From contig NZ_JAIFZO010000002.1 of the NCBI RefSeq assembly GCF_026341275.1, positions 818,361 to 882,360 of the forward strand: a stretch of DNA of 64,000 nucleotides. Reading direction: 5' to 3'. A program made the translations under genes and the position numbers. The notes under the pieces are model-generated. The model was not told where the DNA came from. It saw only the letters and a list, made by a program, of their open reading frames with translations, and did not search any database. Source of the stretch: Streptomyces ortus (GTDB lineage: Bacteria; Actinomycetota; Actinomycetes; Streptomycetales; Streptomycetaceae). Numbering within the stretch: position 1 is the stretch's first letter; each line of letters begins with the position of its first letter. Below, one piece after another: positions 50,052 through 58,763 of the stretch.

Positions 50052-50990
50052 ATGACTTCTTTTCTGCGCCCGGCGGATTCGGGAAAAGATCGGATCGAAG
50101 ATCAGTCCCAGGATCACATTCAAGGTCAGCTCCAGGGACAGATCACAGCCAGCACCTACCGACTCATATCAACTCACCTGGCCATAGCGCCTCCGGTGAG
50201 CGTCGTGATTCCCGCCATGAACGAGGCGGAGAATCTCCCGTACGTCTTCAAGACACTTCCGCACTGGATTCACGAGGTTATTCTCGTCGACGGGAATTCC
50301 ACCGACGACACCGTGACGGTCGCCCGTGAGCTGTGGCCCGACGTCAAGGTCGTCGAGCAGCACGGGAAGGGCAAGGGCGACGCCCTGATCACCGGTTTCG
50401 AGGCGGCGACCGGCGACATCATCGTGATGGTCGACGCGGACGGCTCGGCCGACGGTCACGAGATCGTCAGTTACGTCTCCGCGCTGGTCTCCGGGGCGGA
50501 CTACGCGAAGGGTTCGCGGTTCGCCAACGGCGGCGGCACCGACGACATGACACCCATCCGCAAGCTCGGCAACTGGGCCCTGTGCACGGTCGTCAACCGC
50601 AAGTTCGGCGCGCGCTACACCGATCTCTGCTACGGATACAACGCGTTCTGGCGGCACTGCCTGGACGAGATCGACCTCGACTGCACGGGTTTCGAGGTGG
50701 AGACCCTGATGAACATCCGCGTGGTCAAGGCGGGGCTGAAGGTCCAGGAGATACCGAGCCACGAGTACATACGCATCCACGGCGTGGGCAATCTGCGGGC
50801 CGTGCGCGACGGGCTGCGGGTGCTCAAGGTGATCCTCAGGGAGCGCTCCAACCGGCGCTCGCTGCGCCGCCGCCCGCATGCCGTCGCACTCGGCTCCGGT
50901 CCGGGCGAGACATCGGGAAAGAGATCGGGAGCCACGCCGGGAAAGACGTCAGAAGAGACGTCAGGAGAGACGTCAGGAGAGACGTCTTGA
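50052..50990 (+). CDS. GT2 glycosyltransferase, dolichyl/polyprenyl-phosphate sugar synthase-like
   Basis: A 312-residue GT-A enzyme. 'VSVVIPAMNEAENLPYVF', the nucleotide-binding 'VILVDGNSTDDT', the metal site 'IIVMVDADGSADGHEI' and the acceptor region 'CYGYNAFWRHCLDEIDLDCTGFEVETLMNIR' resemble DPM1/UDP-glucose lipid-carrier transferases. No membrane helix follows the catalytic domain; the C-terminus is a Gly/Thr/Ser repeat. It likely loads a sugar onto a lipid carrier. The stop overlaps the next start. Confidence 0.93.
   Translation: MTSFLRPADSGKDRIEDQSQDHIQGQLQGQITASTYRLISTHLAIAPPVSVVIPAMNEAENLPYVFKTLPHWIHEVILVDGNSTDDTVTVARELWPDVKVVEQHGKGKGDALITGFEAATGDIIVMVDADGSADGHEIVSYVSALVSGADYAKGSRFANGGGTDDMTPIRKLGNWALCTVVNRKFGARYTDLCYGYNAFWRHCLDEIDLDCTGFEVETLMNIRVVKAGLKVQEIPSHEYIRIHGVGNLRAVRDGLRVLKVILRERSNRRSLRRRPHAVALGSGPGETSGKRSGATPGKTSEETSGETSGETS
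50944..50986 (+). repeat. 15-bp tandem repeats at the GT2 3' end
   Basis: Repeats of 'AGACGTCAGGAGAG' type at about 15-bp spacing encode (Ser-Gly-Glu-Thr) and end next to the TGA. They also bring 'AGGAGAG' just before the TTG start of the next gene, serving as its ribosome site. Confidence 0.75.
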
Positions 50991-52090
50991 GCGCTCCGGA
51001 CATCTCAGTGGTGATCTGTGTCTACACCGAGGACCGCTGGGAGGACATCCTCGCGGCGGTCGCCTCGGTGCGGGCGCAGTCCCGGCCCGCACGGGAGACC
51101 CTGCTGGTCGTGGATCACAACCAGGCACTCCTGGACCGGCTGTCGGAGGAGTACGCGGCACACGGGGAGCGCCGGGGGACCGAGGAGGTGCGGGTGCTCG
51201 CCAACGCGGGCCCCCGCGGCCTGTCCGCGGGCCGCAACACCGGGATCGCCGCCTCCCGCGGCGACGTCATCGCCTTCCTCGACGACGACGCGGTGGCCGA
51301 GCGCGACTGGCTCCGCCGCTTCGCCGAGGGGTACGAGGATCCGCGGGTGATGGCGGTGGGCGGCCGGACGATGCCGATCTGGGCGTCGGGCCGCCGCCCC
51401 GCCTGGTTCCCCGCGGAGTTCGACTGGGTGGTGGGCTGCACGTACAGGGGTCTGCCGCCCGGCCGGGTCCGGGTGCGCAACGTGCTCGGCGGCAACGCCT
51501 CGTTCCGCCGTACGGCCTTCGACGCGGCGGGCGGTTTCGCGACCGGTATCGGGCGCGACGGCGACAGACGTCCGCTGGGCTGCGAGGAGACGGAGCTGTG
51601 CATCCGCCTCACCCGTGCCCGGCCGGACGCCGTCCTGCTGATCGACGACCGGGCGGTGATCCACCACCGGGTGCCGGAGATCCGCGAGCGCTTCGCCTAC
51701 TTCCGCACGCGCACGTACGCCGAAGGCCTGTCCAAGGCCCTGGTCGCCCGGAGCGTCGGCGCCGGCAAAGGGCTTGAGTCGGAGCGCCGCTACACCACGC
51801 GCGTGCTGCCCGCCGGAGTCGCGCGCGGGCTGCGCGACGCGCTGCTCGCCCGCCCCGGCGGCGCGGGCCGGGCCGCCGCCATCGTCGCCGGGGTCGTCAC
51901 GGCGGCCGGCGGCTACGCGCTCGGCAGCCTCCGGGCGCGCAGGCGCGGAACCACGTTCTCGGCGCTCCCGATCGAACGGAACGAGCAGAACGAACGGAAG
52001 CAACGGAACAAGCGGTACGAGCCGAACGAGCCGAACGAGCCGAGCAAGCAGAACGAACGCAACGAGGGGATCAAGGGGGCCGCACCATGA
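50987..52090 (+). CDS. GT2 glycosyltransferase
   Basis: A 367-residue GT-A enzyme with 'DISVVICVYTEDRWEDILAAVASV', metal site 'DVIAFLDDDAVAERDWL' and the acceptor motif 'GCEETELCIRLTRARPDAVL'. The start is TTG 50987 overlapping the preceding TGA (TTGA), with 'AGGAG' upstream; a valid alternative ATG or GTG nearby is lacking. One weak helix ('AAAIVAGVVTAAGGYALGSL') and a low-complexity Asn/Glu/Arg tail (about residues 330-360) follow the catalytic part. It extends the glycan made by this locus. Confidence 0.92.
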   Translation: MSAPDISVVICVYTEDRWEDILAAVASVRAQSRPARETLLVVDHNQALLDRLSEEYAAHGERRGTEEVRVLANAGPRGLSAGRNTGIAASRGDVIAFLDDDAVAERDWLRRFAEGYEDPRVMAVGGRTMPIWASGRRPAWFPAEFDWVVGCTYRGLPPGRVRVRNVLGGNASFRRTAFDAAGGFATGIGRDGDRRPLGCEETELCIRLTRARPDAVLLIDDRAVIHHRVPEIRERFAYFRTRTYAEGLSKALVARSVGAGKGLESERRYTTRVLPAGVARGLRDALLARPGGAGRAAAIVAGVVTAAGGYALGSLRARRRGTTFSALPIERNEQNERKQRNKRYEPNEPNEPSKQNERNEGIKGAAP

Positions 52091-52914
52091 GTGGATCACC
52101 CGAGTCGGGCGCGCCGCGTGAGCCACGCGTGCCGATCCTCATGTACCACGCGGTGGCCAAGGCGCCGAACAACGCCACCCGCGCGCTGTCCGTGACGCCC
52201 GAGGCGTTCACCGAGCAGATGGCACTGCTGCGCGGCTCGGGCTTCACCGCCATCAACACCGCCTCGCTGGCGCGGAGTTGGCGCCACTCGGCGCCCCTGC
52301 CCGAGCGCCCCGTGCTGATCACCTTCGACGACGGCTACGAGGGCGTGCACCGGCACGCCCTGCCCGTGCTCTCCCGGCACGGCTTCGCGGCCACGCTGTT
52401 CGTGTCGACCGGCTGGCTGCGCGGGGAGTACGACACCGGGGGCGGCCTCGACATCATGCTCGACTGGGACCAGGTGCGCGCACTGGCCGCCGCGGACGTC
52501 GAGATCGGCGGCCACAGCCATACGCATCCGCAGCTGGACCAGCTGGCCGACGACGCCCTGCGCTACGAACTGCGGCACTGCCGGGAGATCATCGCCGCCG
52601 AACTGGGCGTACTCCCGGCCTCGTTCGCCTACCCGTACGGCTACTCCAGCCGCCGGGTGCGCCGGGCCGTGCGCGAGGCGGGCTTCACCCAGTCGCTGGC
52701 CGTGGGCAACGCCCTCGCGCGCCGCCGCCAGGGACCGTACGCGCTGCGGCGGGTCACCGTGCGCCGCGGCACCGGGATCGAGGAGTTCGAGCGGCTCGTC
52801 GAGGGCCGCGCGATCACCCGTGTCTTCGCCAGGGACCGTGCCCTCACCAAGGGGTACTCCATGGTCCGCAGAGCACGACAGGTACGCCGGAAGGCCACCC
52901 GTTCCCGTGTCTGA
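52087..52914 (+). CDS. polysaccharide deacetylase (NodB/CE4 family)
   Basis: A 275-residue metal-dependent deacetylase. Motif 1 'LITFDDGYEGVH', motif 2 'EIGGHSHTHPQL' (His-x3-His zinc ligands) and motif 3 'ASFAYPYGYSSRRVRRA' are in order. It removes N- or O-acetyl groups from sugars. No signal peptide is seen, so it may act on a precursor inside the cell, or be exported another way. It overlaps the upstream gene by 4 nt and the downstream one by 8 nt. Confidence 0.94.
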   Translation: MSGSPESGAPREPRVPILMYHAVAKAPNNATRALSVTPEAFTEQMALLRGSGFTAINTASLARSWRHSAPLPERPVLITFDDGYEGVHRHALPVLSRHGFAATLFVSTGWLRGEYDTGGGLDIMLDWDQVRALAAADVEIGGHSHTHPQLDQLADDALRYELRHCREIIAAELGVLPASFAYPYGYSSRRVRRAVREAGFTQSLAVGNALARRRQGPYALRRVTVRRGTGIEEFERLVEGRAITRVFARDRALTKGYSMVRRARQVRRKATRSRV

Positions 52915-55900
52915 CACGACCACGGCCGAAGCCGACACCCCCGCGCCCGATCCACCCGGGCCGTCCCGGCGGCGCCTGCGCCTGCCCCGGCTGGGTCCGT
53001 CGTCCGGCGGCAGCCCGCTGTTCCGGAACGCCTACGCCCTGATGCTGAACACCGGCATCTCGGCCGTCCTCGGGCTCGGCTTCTGGCTGGCCGCCGCCCG
53101 GTACTACTCCGAGTCGGCGGTCGGGCAGGGCTCCGCCGCGATCGCCGCGATGAAACTCCTCGCGGGTCTCACCGCGGTGACCCTGACGGGCGCCCTCGCC
53201 CGCTTCATCCCGGTGGCCGGACGCGGCACCGGCCGTCTCATCTTCCGTACGTACGCGGGCAGTTCGGTGATCGTGGCGCTGGCCTCGGGCGTCTTCCTGC
53301 TGACGCTGAGGCTCTGGGGATCCTCGTACCGCTTCCTGCACGACCCGCTCATCGGGCTCTGCTTCGTCCTGTCGGTCGTCGCCTGGTCGGTGCTGACCCT
53401 CCAGGACGGCGTGCTGACCGGGCTACGCAGCGCGCTGTGGGTGCCCGTCGGCAACACCGTGTTCTCGGCGGTCAAGCTGGCGCTGCTGGTGGCGTTCGCC
53501 TCGGCGATCCCCACCATGGGTGTCTTCGTGTCGTGGGTGGCCGCCATCGCGGTGTCCGTGCTGCCGCTGGGCTGGCTGGTGTTCCGGCGGCTGGTCCCCC
53601 GGCAGGTGAAGGCGACCGCGGAGGGCGCCGAACCGCCCGCCCTGCGGGAGATCGGGCGGTTCCTGGCCGGCGACTACACGGGCTCGCTGTTCTCGCTCGC
53701 CGTGGTCTACCTCGTCCCGGTGATCGTCGCCTCCCAGGTGACGTCCACCGACAACGCGTACTTCTACATCACCACGACCATCGGCGGCACGGTCAACCTG
53801 CTCGCCATCAACATGGGCGCCTCGCTGACCGTCGAGGGCTCGCACGACCCGGCCCGGCTCGCCGCGAACACCCGGGCGGCGCTGCGCAGGATGGCGCGGA
53901 TCATGCTGCCGGTGGCCGGGGCGCTGTTCGTCGGGGCGCCCTGGATCCTCGGCGTGTTCGGCCAGGGGTACGCGGACGCGGCGACGCCGCTGCTGCGCTG
54001 GTTCGCGGTCGGAGCGGTGCTGCGGGTCGTCATGGAGACGTACTTCGCGGTGCTGCGCGCCCAGAGCCGCACCGCCGGACTCGCCTGGCTGCAGGGCCTG
54101 TTGTGCGTACTGGTCCTCAGCCTCACGGTGATCCTGCTGCCCCGGACGGGACTGACCGGCGCGGGAGTGGCGGAGATCTCCAGCCTCACGGTGATCGTGC
54201 TGCTCGCCGCTCCCCGGCTGTACCGGATCGTCATGACCGCACCGCCCGGGGAGGCCGCCCGGGACACGGCACCCGACGGCGACCTGGCTGATCTGGGCCC
54301 CCACGAGGTACCCGGGCCGGAGCAGGAGGGACCGGAACAGGACGGGCTTGGGAGGAACGGGCCTGGGAGCAATGGGGCCGGGGAGAACGGGCCCAGGAAG
54401 GACAGGCCCGGGAAGGGCGGGCCGGCGAAGGACCGGCCGAGGAAAGTGCGCGGTCCGGCCTGGGCGCAGCGCCTGGACACGGACACCCTCGCCCTCGGGG
54501 TCCAGCTCGATTTCGACCATCTGGAGCGACGGCCGGACGTACGCCCCGGTCCGGGCACACCGCCCGCCGGAACACCCGCGGTCGACCGGCCGAGCCGCCC
54601 CTCAGGACCCCGGCCGGTCCCGCAGCCGACTCACCAGCCGGACCATCGGCCGGTCCCCCAGCCGGGCCTCCAGCGGAGCCACCAGCCGGATCACCGGCCG
54701 ACCTGGGCGCTGAGGATCCCCCGACCCCCCTCACAACTACCGTCCGCCCGAATGGAGTTGGGCCTGCCCGTCGAGAGGCGGGAACCGGGCTCGGAGACCT
54801 CCCTCAGCCCGTCCGAGATCGAGGTGGACGCACCCTTCGACCCACCGGTCGGCGACATCGCCGAGGAACCGGAGGGTGCAGGCGGGACCGGCGCCTCCGG
54901 CACGGAAGGCGCGGAAGGCACGGAAGTCACGAAAGGCGCGGAAGGTACGAAAGGCGCGTCCGGAGCCGTCCGGGAGACGGACGGACCCGGACCGCCGGAG
55001 CCATCGGAGCCGCCGCAGCCGCCGGCCTCCTGGTGGCAGCGGTTGCGGCCGACCCGGCCAGGGGTACTGCTCGGCTGTCTGCTGACGGCCGCGCTCGTCC
55101 TGTACTGGGTGCCGGTGTCCGGCCTCGGGGAGCGCGACCTCGACCGGATGGACGGACTCGGCCTGATCTCCGTCCTGCCCACGACGACTCTGGCCGGGGC
55201 CGGACTCCTGGTCCTGGTGTTCGCCTCGCTGCTCTGGCTCGGCCGCGAACACAAGGCCCTGCTCATGGTCACCCTGCTGGCCACTGTGGTGTCGCTGCAC
55301 GCGCTCCCCGCGGTGATCGAGACCGAGCCGCGGTTCGCGACGGCCTGGCAGCACCTGGGGTTCATCGACCACATCGACCGGACCGGCGCGGCCGTGCCCG
55401 ACCTGGACGCCCGCTGGAGCTGGCCGGGCTTCTTCGCGGCGGCGGCCTTCCTCTCGAAGGCGTGCGGGGTCGAGGACCTCACCGAGGTCATCCGCTGGTG
55501 GCCGACGGCCATGCAACTCCTCTACCTGGCACCGCTGTTCCTGCTCGTACGCCATATGCGGGCGGGCTGGCGCGCCCAGTGGACCGGCATCTGGATCTTC
55601 GTACTCAGCGGCTGGGTGGGCCAGGACTACTTCTCCCCGCAGGGCTTCACCTACCTCCTCTACCTCGTGTTCGTGGCGATCCTCCTGGTGTGGTTCCGGG
55701 CGCCGCGGGTGCTGTGGACGACGATGCGGCCCGGCGAACTGGAGGTCGAACCGGCCGGCCGGCGGGAACGGGCCGTGCTGCTCATGGTGCTGATCGGGCT
55801 GTTCATGGCGACCGTGCCGGCCCACCAGCTGACGCCGTTCGTGATGCTGGGCGTCCTCGCGGTCCTCGTCCTCGTCGGCCGCTCCGAACTGCGGGGCCTG

Positions 55901-57058
55901 CCGATCCTGTTCGCCGTCGTGGTGAGCGTGTGGATCGGCTTCCTCGCCGAGCCGTACTGGTCGGGGCACTTCGGCGAACTGTTCGGCGGTGTCGGCGGGG
56001 TCGGCGAGAACGTCTCGTCCTCGGTCTCCGGCCGGATCGGCGAGGGCAGCTCGTCCCACAAACTGGTCCTGTACGCGCGGGTGGCGCTGGCGGGCGGCGT
56101 GCTGGCACTGGCCTGCTACGGCTGGTGGCGCCGACGCGACCACAAGTACCGCGAGCGGTCGCTGCTCGTCCTCACCTTCGTCCCGTTCCTCGGCTTCGGC
56201 ATGCAGTCGTACGGCGGCGAGATGGCGCTGCGCGTCTTCATGTTCGCCCTGCCGGGCGCGGCCCTGCTCGCCGGGCTCGCGCTGTTCCCGCGTACCGGCG
56301 TCACCGCGGACGAACGGGACAAGGACCGGGTGAGCCTCGCGCCGCTCGCCGCGCTGCTCGCGGGCCTCGTCCTGATGGGCGGCTTCCTGGTGGCCCGCTG
56401 GGGCAACGAGCCGTTCGAGCGGATCAGACCGGGCGAGGTGGCGGCCATGGAGTACGTGTACGCCCACGACCGGCCCACGGCACGGGTGCTGTGGCTGAGC
56501 AACGACACGGTGAACAACGTGACGCCGGCGATGCCGTGGGGCGCGCGGGACATGGAGAAGGTGAACTACGTACCGACGCTCGCGCCCGCCGATCCCGTGC
56601 TGGTGTCGAGCCTGGTCAAGTCGCTCAGGGACGCGGGCCCGAACTCGTACCTCGTGGTCAACCGCAGTCAGGTGACCTACCTGCAGCTGGACATCGGCTA
56701 CTCGAAGACGTACGAGTACCGGCTCATCCGCAACCTCGACGCGCGGCAGGAGCTGCGCAAGGTCTTCGTGAACGAGGACGTCTCCCTGTACGCCCTGCGG
56801 CAGCAGCCGGGCGGCAAGGTTCCCGAGGCCGATCCCGGGCCGATCGGTCCGCAGGTGACCTGGACGCCCTGGTCGGTGGTGGGGGCGCTCGCGGCGGTCG
56901 CGCTGATCGCGCTGCTGACGACCCGCGAGGTGGTTCGCGTGGCGGTGCGCCCGAGCGTGCGCCAGCATCTTTGGCTGCAGTCGACTTTCTGGTTCTCGCT
57001 GCCCCTGCTGGCGCTGCTGCTGGCGTCCCTCGTACAGAGATTCCTGACGATGGCCTGA
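52907..57058 (+). CDS. Wzx-like flippase fused to a second polytopic membrane domain
   Basis: A 1383-residue protein. Residues about 35-445 form a MOP-superfamily flippase with about 12 helices ('NAYALMLNTGISAVLGLGFWLAAARYYSESAVGQ', 'INMGASLTVEGSHDP'). Residues about 445-715 are a hydrophilic, repeat-rich linker ('HQPDHRPVPQPG', 'GTEGAEGTEVTKGAEGTKGA'). From about 715 to the end come some 13 more helices with extracytoplasmic loops, resembling GT-C membrane glycosyltransferases or ligases ('YFSPQGFTYLLYLVFVA', 'PAHQLTPFVMLG'). One open frame with no break. GTG 52907. Confidence 0.88.
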   Translation: MSDTTTAEADTPAPDPPGPSRRRLRLPRLGPSSGGSPLFRNAYALMLNTGISAVLGLGFWLAAARYYSESAVGQGSAAIAAMKLLAGLTAVTLTGALARFIPVAGRGTGRLIFRTYAGSSVIVALASGVFLLTLRLWGSSYRFLHDPLIGLCFVLSVVAWSVLTLQDGVLTGLRSALWVPVGNTVFSAVKLALLVAFASAIPTMGVFVSWVAAIAVSVLPLGWLVFRRLVPRQVKATAEGAEPPALREIGRFLAGDYTGSLFSLAVVYLVPVIVASQVTSTDNAYFYITTTIGGTVNLLAINMGASLTVEGSHDPARLAANTRAALRRMARIMLPVAGALFVGAPWILGVFGQGYADAATPLLRWFAVGAVLRVVMETYFAVLRAQSRTAGLAWLQGLLCVLVLSLTVILLPRTGLTGAGVAEISSLTVIVLLAAPRLYRIVMTAPPGEAARDTAPDGDLADLGPHEVPGPEQEGPEQDGLGRNGPGSNGAGENGPRKDRPGKGGPAKDRPRKVRGPAWAQRLDTDTLALGVQLDFDHLERRPDVRPGPGTPPAGTPAVDRPSRPSGPRPVPQPTHQPDHRPVPQPGLQRSHQPDHRPTWALRIPRPPSQLPSARMELGLPVERREPGSETSLSPSEIEVDAPFDPPVGDIAEEPEGAGGTGASGTEGAEGTEVTKGAEGTKGASGAVRETDGPGPPEPSEPPQPPASWWQRLRPTRPGVLLGCLLTAALVLYWVPVSGLGERDLDRMDGLGLISVLPTTTLAGAGLLVLVFASLLWLGREHKALLMVTLLATVVSLHALPAVIETEPRFATAWQHLGFIDHIDRTGAAVPDLDARWSWPGFFAAAAFLSKACGVEDLTEVIRWWPTAMQLLYLAPLFLLVRHMRAGWRAQWTGIWIFVLSGWVGQDYFSPQGFTYLLYLVFVAILLVWFRAPRVLWTTMRPGELEVEPAGRRERAVLLMVLIGLFMATVPAHQLTPFVMLGVLAVLVLVGRSELRGLPILFAVVVSVWIGFLAEPYWSGHFGELFGGVGGVGENVSSSVSGRIGEGSSSHKLVLYARVALAGGVLALACYGWWRRRDHKYRERSLLVLTFVPFLGFGMQSYGGEMALRVFMFALPGAALLAGLALFPRTGVTADERDKDRVSLAPLAALLAGLVLMGGFLVARWGNEPFERIRPGEVAAMEYVYAHDRPTARVLWLSNDTVNNVTPAMPWGARDMEKVNYVPTLAPADPVLVSSLVKSLRDAGPNSYLVVNRSQVTYLQLDIGYSKTYEYRLIRNLDARQELRKVFVNEDVSLYALRQQPGGKVPEADPGPIGPQVTWTPWSVVGALAAVALIALLTTREVVRVAVRPSVRQHLWLQSTFWFSLPLLALLLASLVQRFLTMA

Positions 57059-57068
57059 GCCGCCTTCA

Positions 57069-57160
57069 GGGGCGCGGGGAACGACGCAGTCCTTGGCTTT
57101 TTTCAGGGGTGCGGGGAACGGCGCAGTCCTTGGCCTTCAGGGGCGCGGGGAACGGCGCAA
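57069..57160 (+). repeat. three GC-rich intergenic repeats
   Basis: Copies start at about 57069, 57106 and 57140 (spacing 37 and 34), the first two followed by 'GCAGTCCTTGGC'. They fill the gap between the convergent flippase-fusion and glycosidase genes. Confidence 0.85.
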
Positions 57161-57190
57161 CACCAGCCACGACACACCCGCACCCGCCCC

Positions 57191-58609
57191 CTACCGGCGA
57201 AGCCACTTCACCTCGTACGCGTCCATGTCGAACCGCCGCCCGTCGACCTTCGCGCTGATCCCGCGCCCCAACGTGTTCACGACGAGAACGACCCGGTCGT
57301 CCGCGAGGACCCGCACATTGGCCCTGTCGTCCGCCGCGACGGACACCGGCTCGTACGCCGTCCCGGGAGGGAACTCCGCCCCGAACCGGGAGAGCAGCCC
57401 GAGCATCGGCAACGGCTTCCCGCCGGACGCACGGCCGGTCGGCGTCCACAGACACCCCGCGCACCCCGTCCCCTTCGCCGTCTCCGGATTCCAGTAGAAG
57501 GCGGAGGTGGTCCCCCCGCGGGCCATCGCGATCAGCCCGGACGCCTGCACGGCGACCCGGTGCGGCTCGGACCATCCGTCCCGGTCGTCGTCGCTGTCCG
57601 CCGGCTCTACGTAGTACTCGGCCCACCACAGCGGCAGATCACCGGTCCGCGACCGGACCCACCGGCTGACGGCCGTGAACTTCTCGGTCGCCGCGAACTC
57701 GTCCGGCAGCAGCTCGTCGTCCCTGGTGTAGCTGGAACCGTCGACGACGACGAAGTCCGCGCCCGCCTTGTTCTTGTTCCAGTAGTCGAAGGCGTCGAGG
57801 ACCCGCTGGTCCATCGCGCCCCAACTGCCGCGCACCGTCGGTGAGGCGTCCTCCTTCTGGCGCGGGTCGACACTGTCCATCACCAGATAGGGGCCGCCGA
57901 CCTCGATGTCCTCGTCGACCTTCTTCAGTGCCTGGTAGACGAGGTTGTACAGCTCCGTATAGCCCTCGTAGTCCCAGCGGGCGGCGGTGTCGTTCCAGAA
58001 ACCCTTGAACTCGTTCCACACGATGAAGTGGCGTACGTCCGGGTAGCGCCTGGCGACGGTCGCGGCGAGGGCGGCGTAGTCCTTGTAGTGGGCGCGGTCC
58101 GGAGCCGTCTCCAGGGCCGCCTGGCTCCAGTCGGTTTGATCGGAGCCGGGGGTGCCGCCCTTCATCCAGTCCGGCGCGCAGCACAGGGTGACGACCGGTG
58201 TGCCGCCCGTCGCGCGGACGAAGTCGATCCGGCGGTCCATCGCCTCGAAGTCGTAACGCCCCTTAACCGGCTCGGGGTTGTCCGCGCCCCAGCCCATGAT
58301 GTGCTGGATCTGCGGCGGGGACTGGTCGCCGAGGCGCCGCTCCACGCGCTTCGTGGCGGCCGCACTGCCCTCGTCGGCGCTGTACTGGGTGTGGGTGAAC
58401 CCCCAGCCCACCGCCGGTTCCGGCGCCGGAGGGACGGACGGCGTGCCGTGCACCTTGCCGCCGTCGCGGGTCGTGCCCGCCTCGCTCCCCGCGTCTCCCG
58501 GCAGCGTGTGGATCAGGGTCAGTACCAGGGCCAGAGCGGCCACACCCACGCCGAGCAGAGCGGTGATGCGCCACCGCCGAGCCCCCGAATTCCACCCATG
58601 ACGTGCCAT
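57191..58609 (-). CDS. membrane-anchored clan GH-A glycoside hydrolase, GH39-like
   Basis: A 472-residue protein with an N-terminal membrane anchor ('WRITALLGVGVAALALVLTLIHTLPG') and a TIM-barrel glycosidase. The acid/base 'HFIVWNEFKGFW' and the probable nucleophile 'PLWWAEYYVEP' fit clan GH-A; overall it resembles GH39 xylosidases. It sits on the outer face and may trim the glycan made by the neighbouring operon, to which it is convergent. ATG 58609 lacks a clear ribosome site; an extended start at 58684 is possible. Confidence 0.88.
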   Translation of the reverse strand: MARHGWNSGARRWRITALLGVGVAALALVLTLIHTLPGDAGSEAGTTRDGGKVHGTPSVPPAPEPAVGWGFTHTQYSADEGSAAATKRVERRLGDQSPPQIQHIMGWGADNPEPVKGRYDFEAMDRRIDFVRATGGTPVVTLCCAPDWMKGGTPGSDQTDWSQAALETAPDRAHYKDYAALAATVARRYPDVRHFIVWNEFKGFWNDTAARWDYEGYTELYNLVYQALKKVDEDIEVGGPYLVMDSVDPRQKEDASPTVRGSWGAMDQRVLDAFDYWNKNKAGADFVVVDGSSYTRDDELLPDEFAATEKFTAVSRWVRSRTGDLPLWWAEYYVEPADSDDDRDGWSEPHRVAVQASGLIAMARGGTTSAFYWNPETAKGTGCAGCLWTPTGRASGGKPLPMLGLLSRFGAEFPPGTAYEPVSVAADDRANVRVLADDRVVLVVNTLGRGISAKVDGRRFDMDAYEVKWLRR

Positions 58610-58763
58610 CAGGGACAACAGTAGCCGCGCGCCTCGGCGGCGGAACAGCTTCCGTATCGGCACAGCCCGGTAACGGCACGGCACTCGGGCCTTTCCCCGG
58701 ACATCCGTGGACGCAACGCGGAAACCGGATGCACGGGGCGGCCGTGTGACGGATCATGTCGGC

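Noticed and set aside
54737..56968. 743-codon minus-strand frame opposite the flippase fusion
   Set aside because: It is His/Arg/Pro-rich and antisense to transmembrane helices; it has no recognisable protein features.
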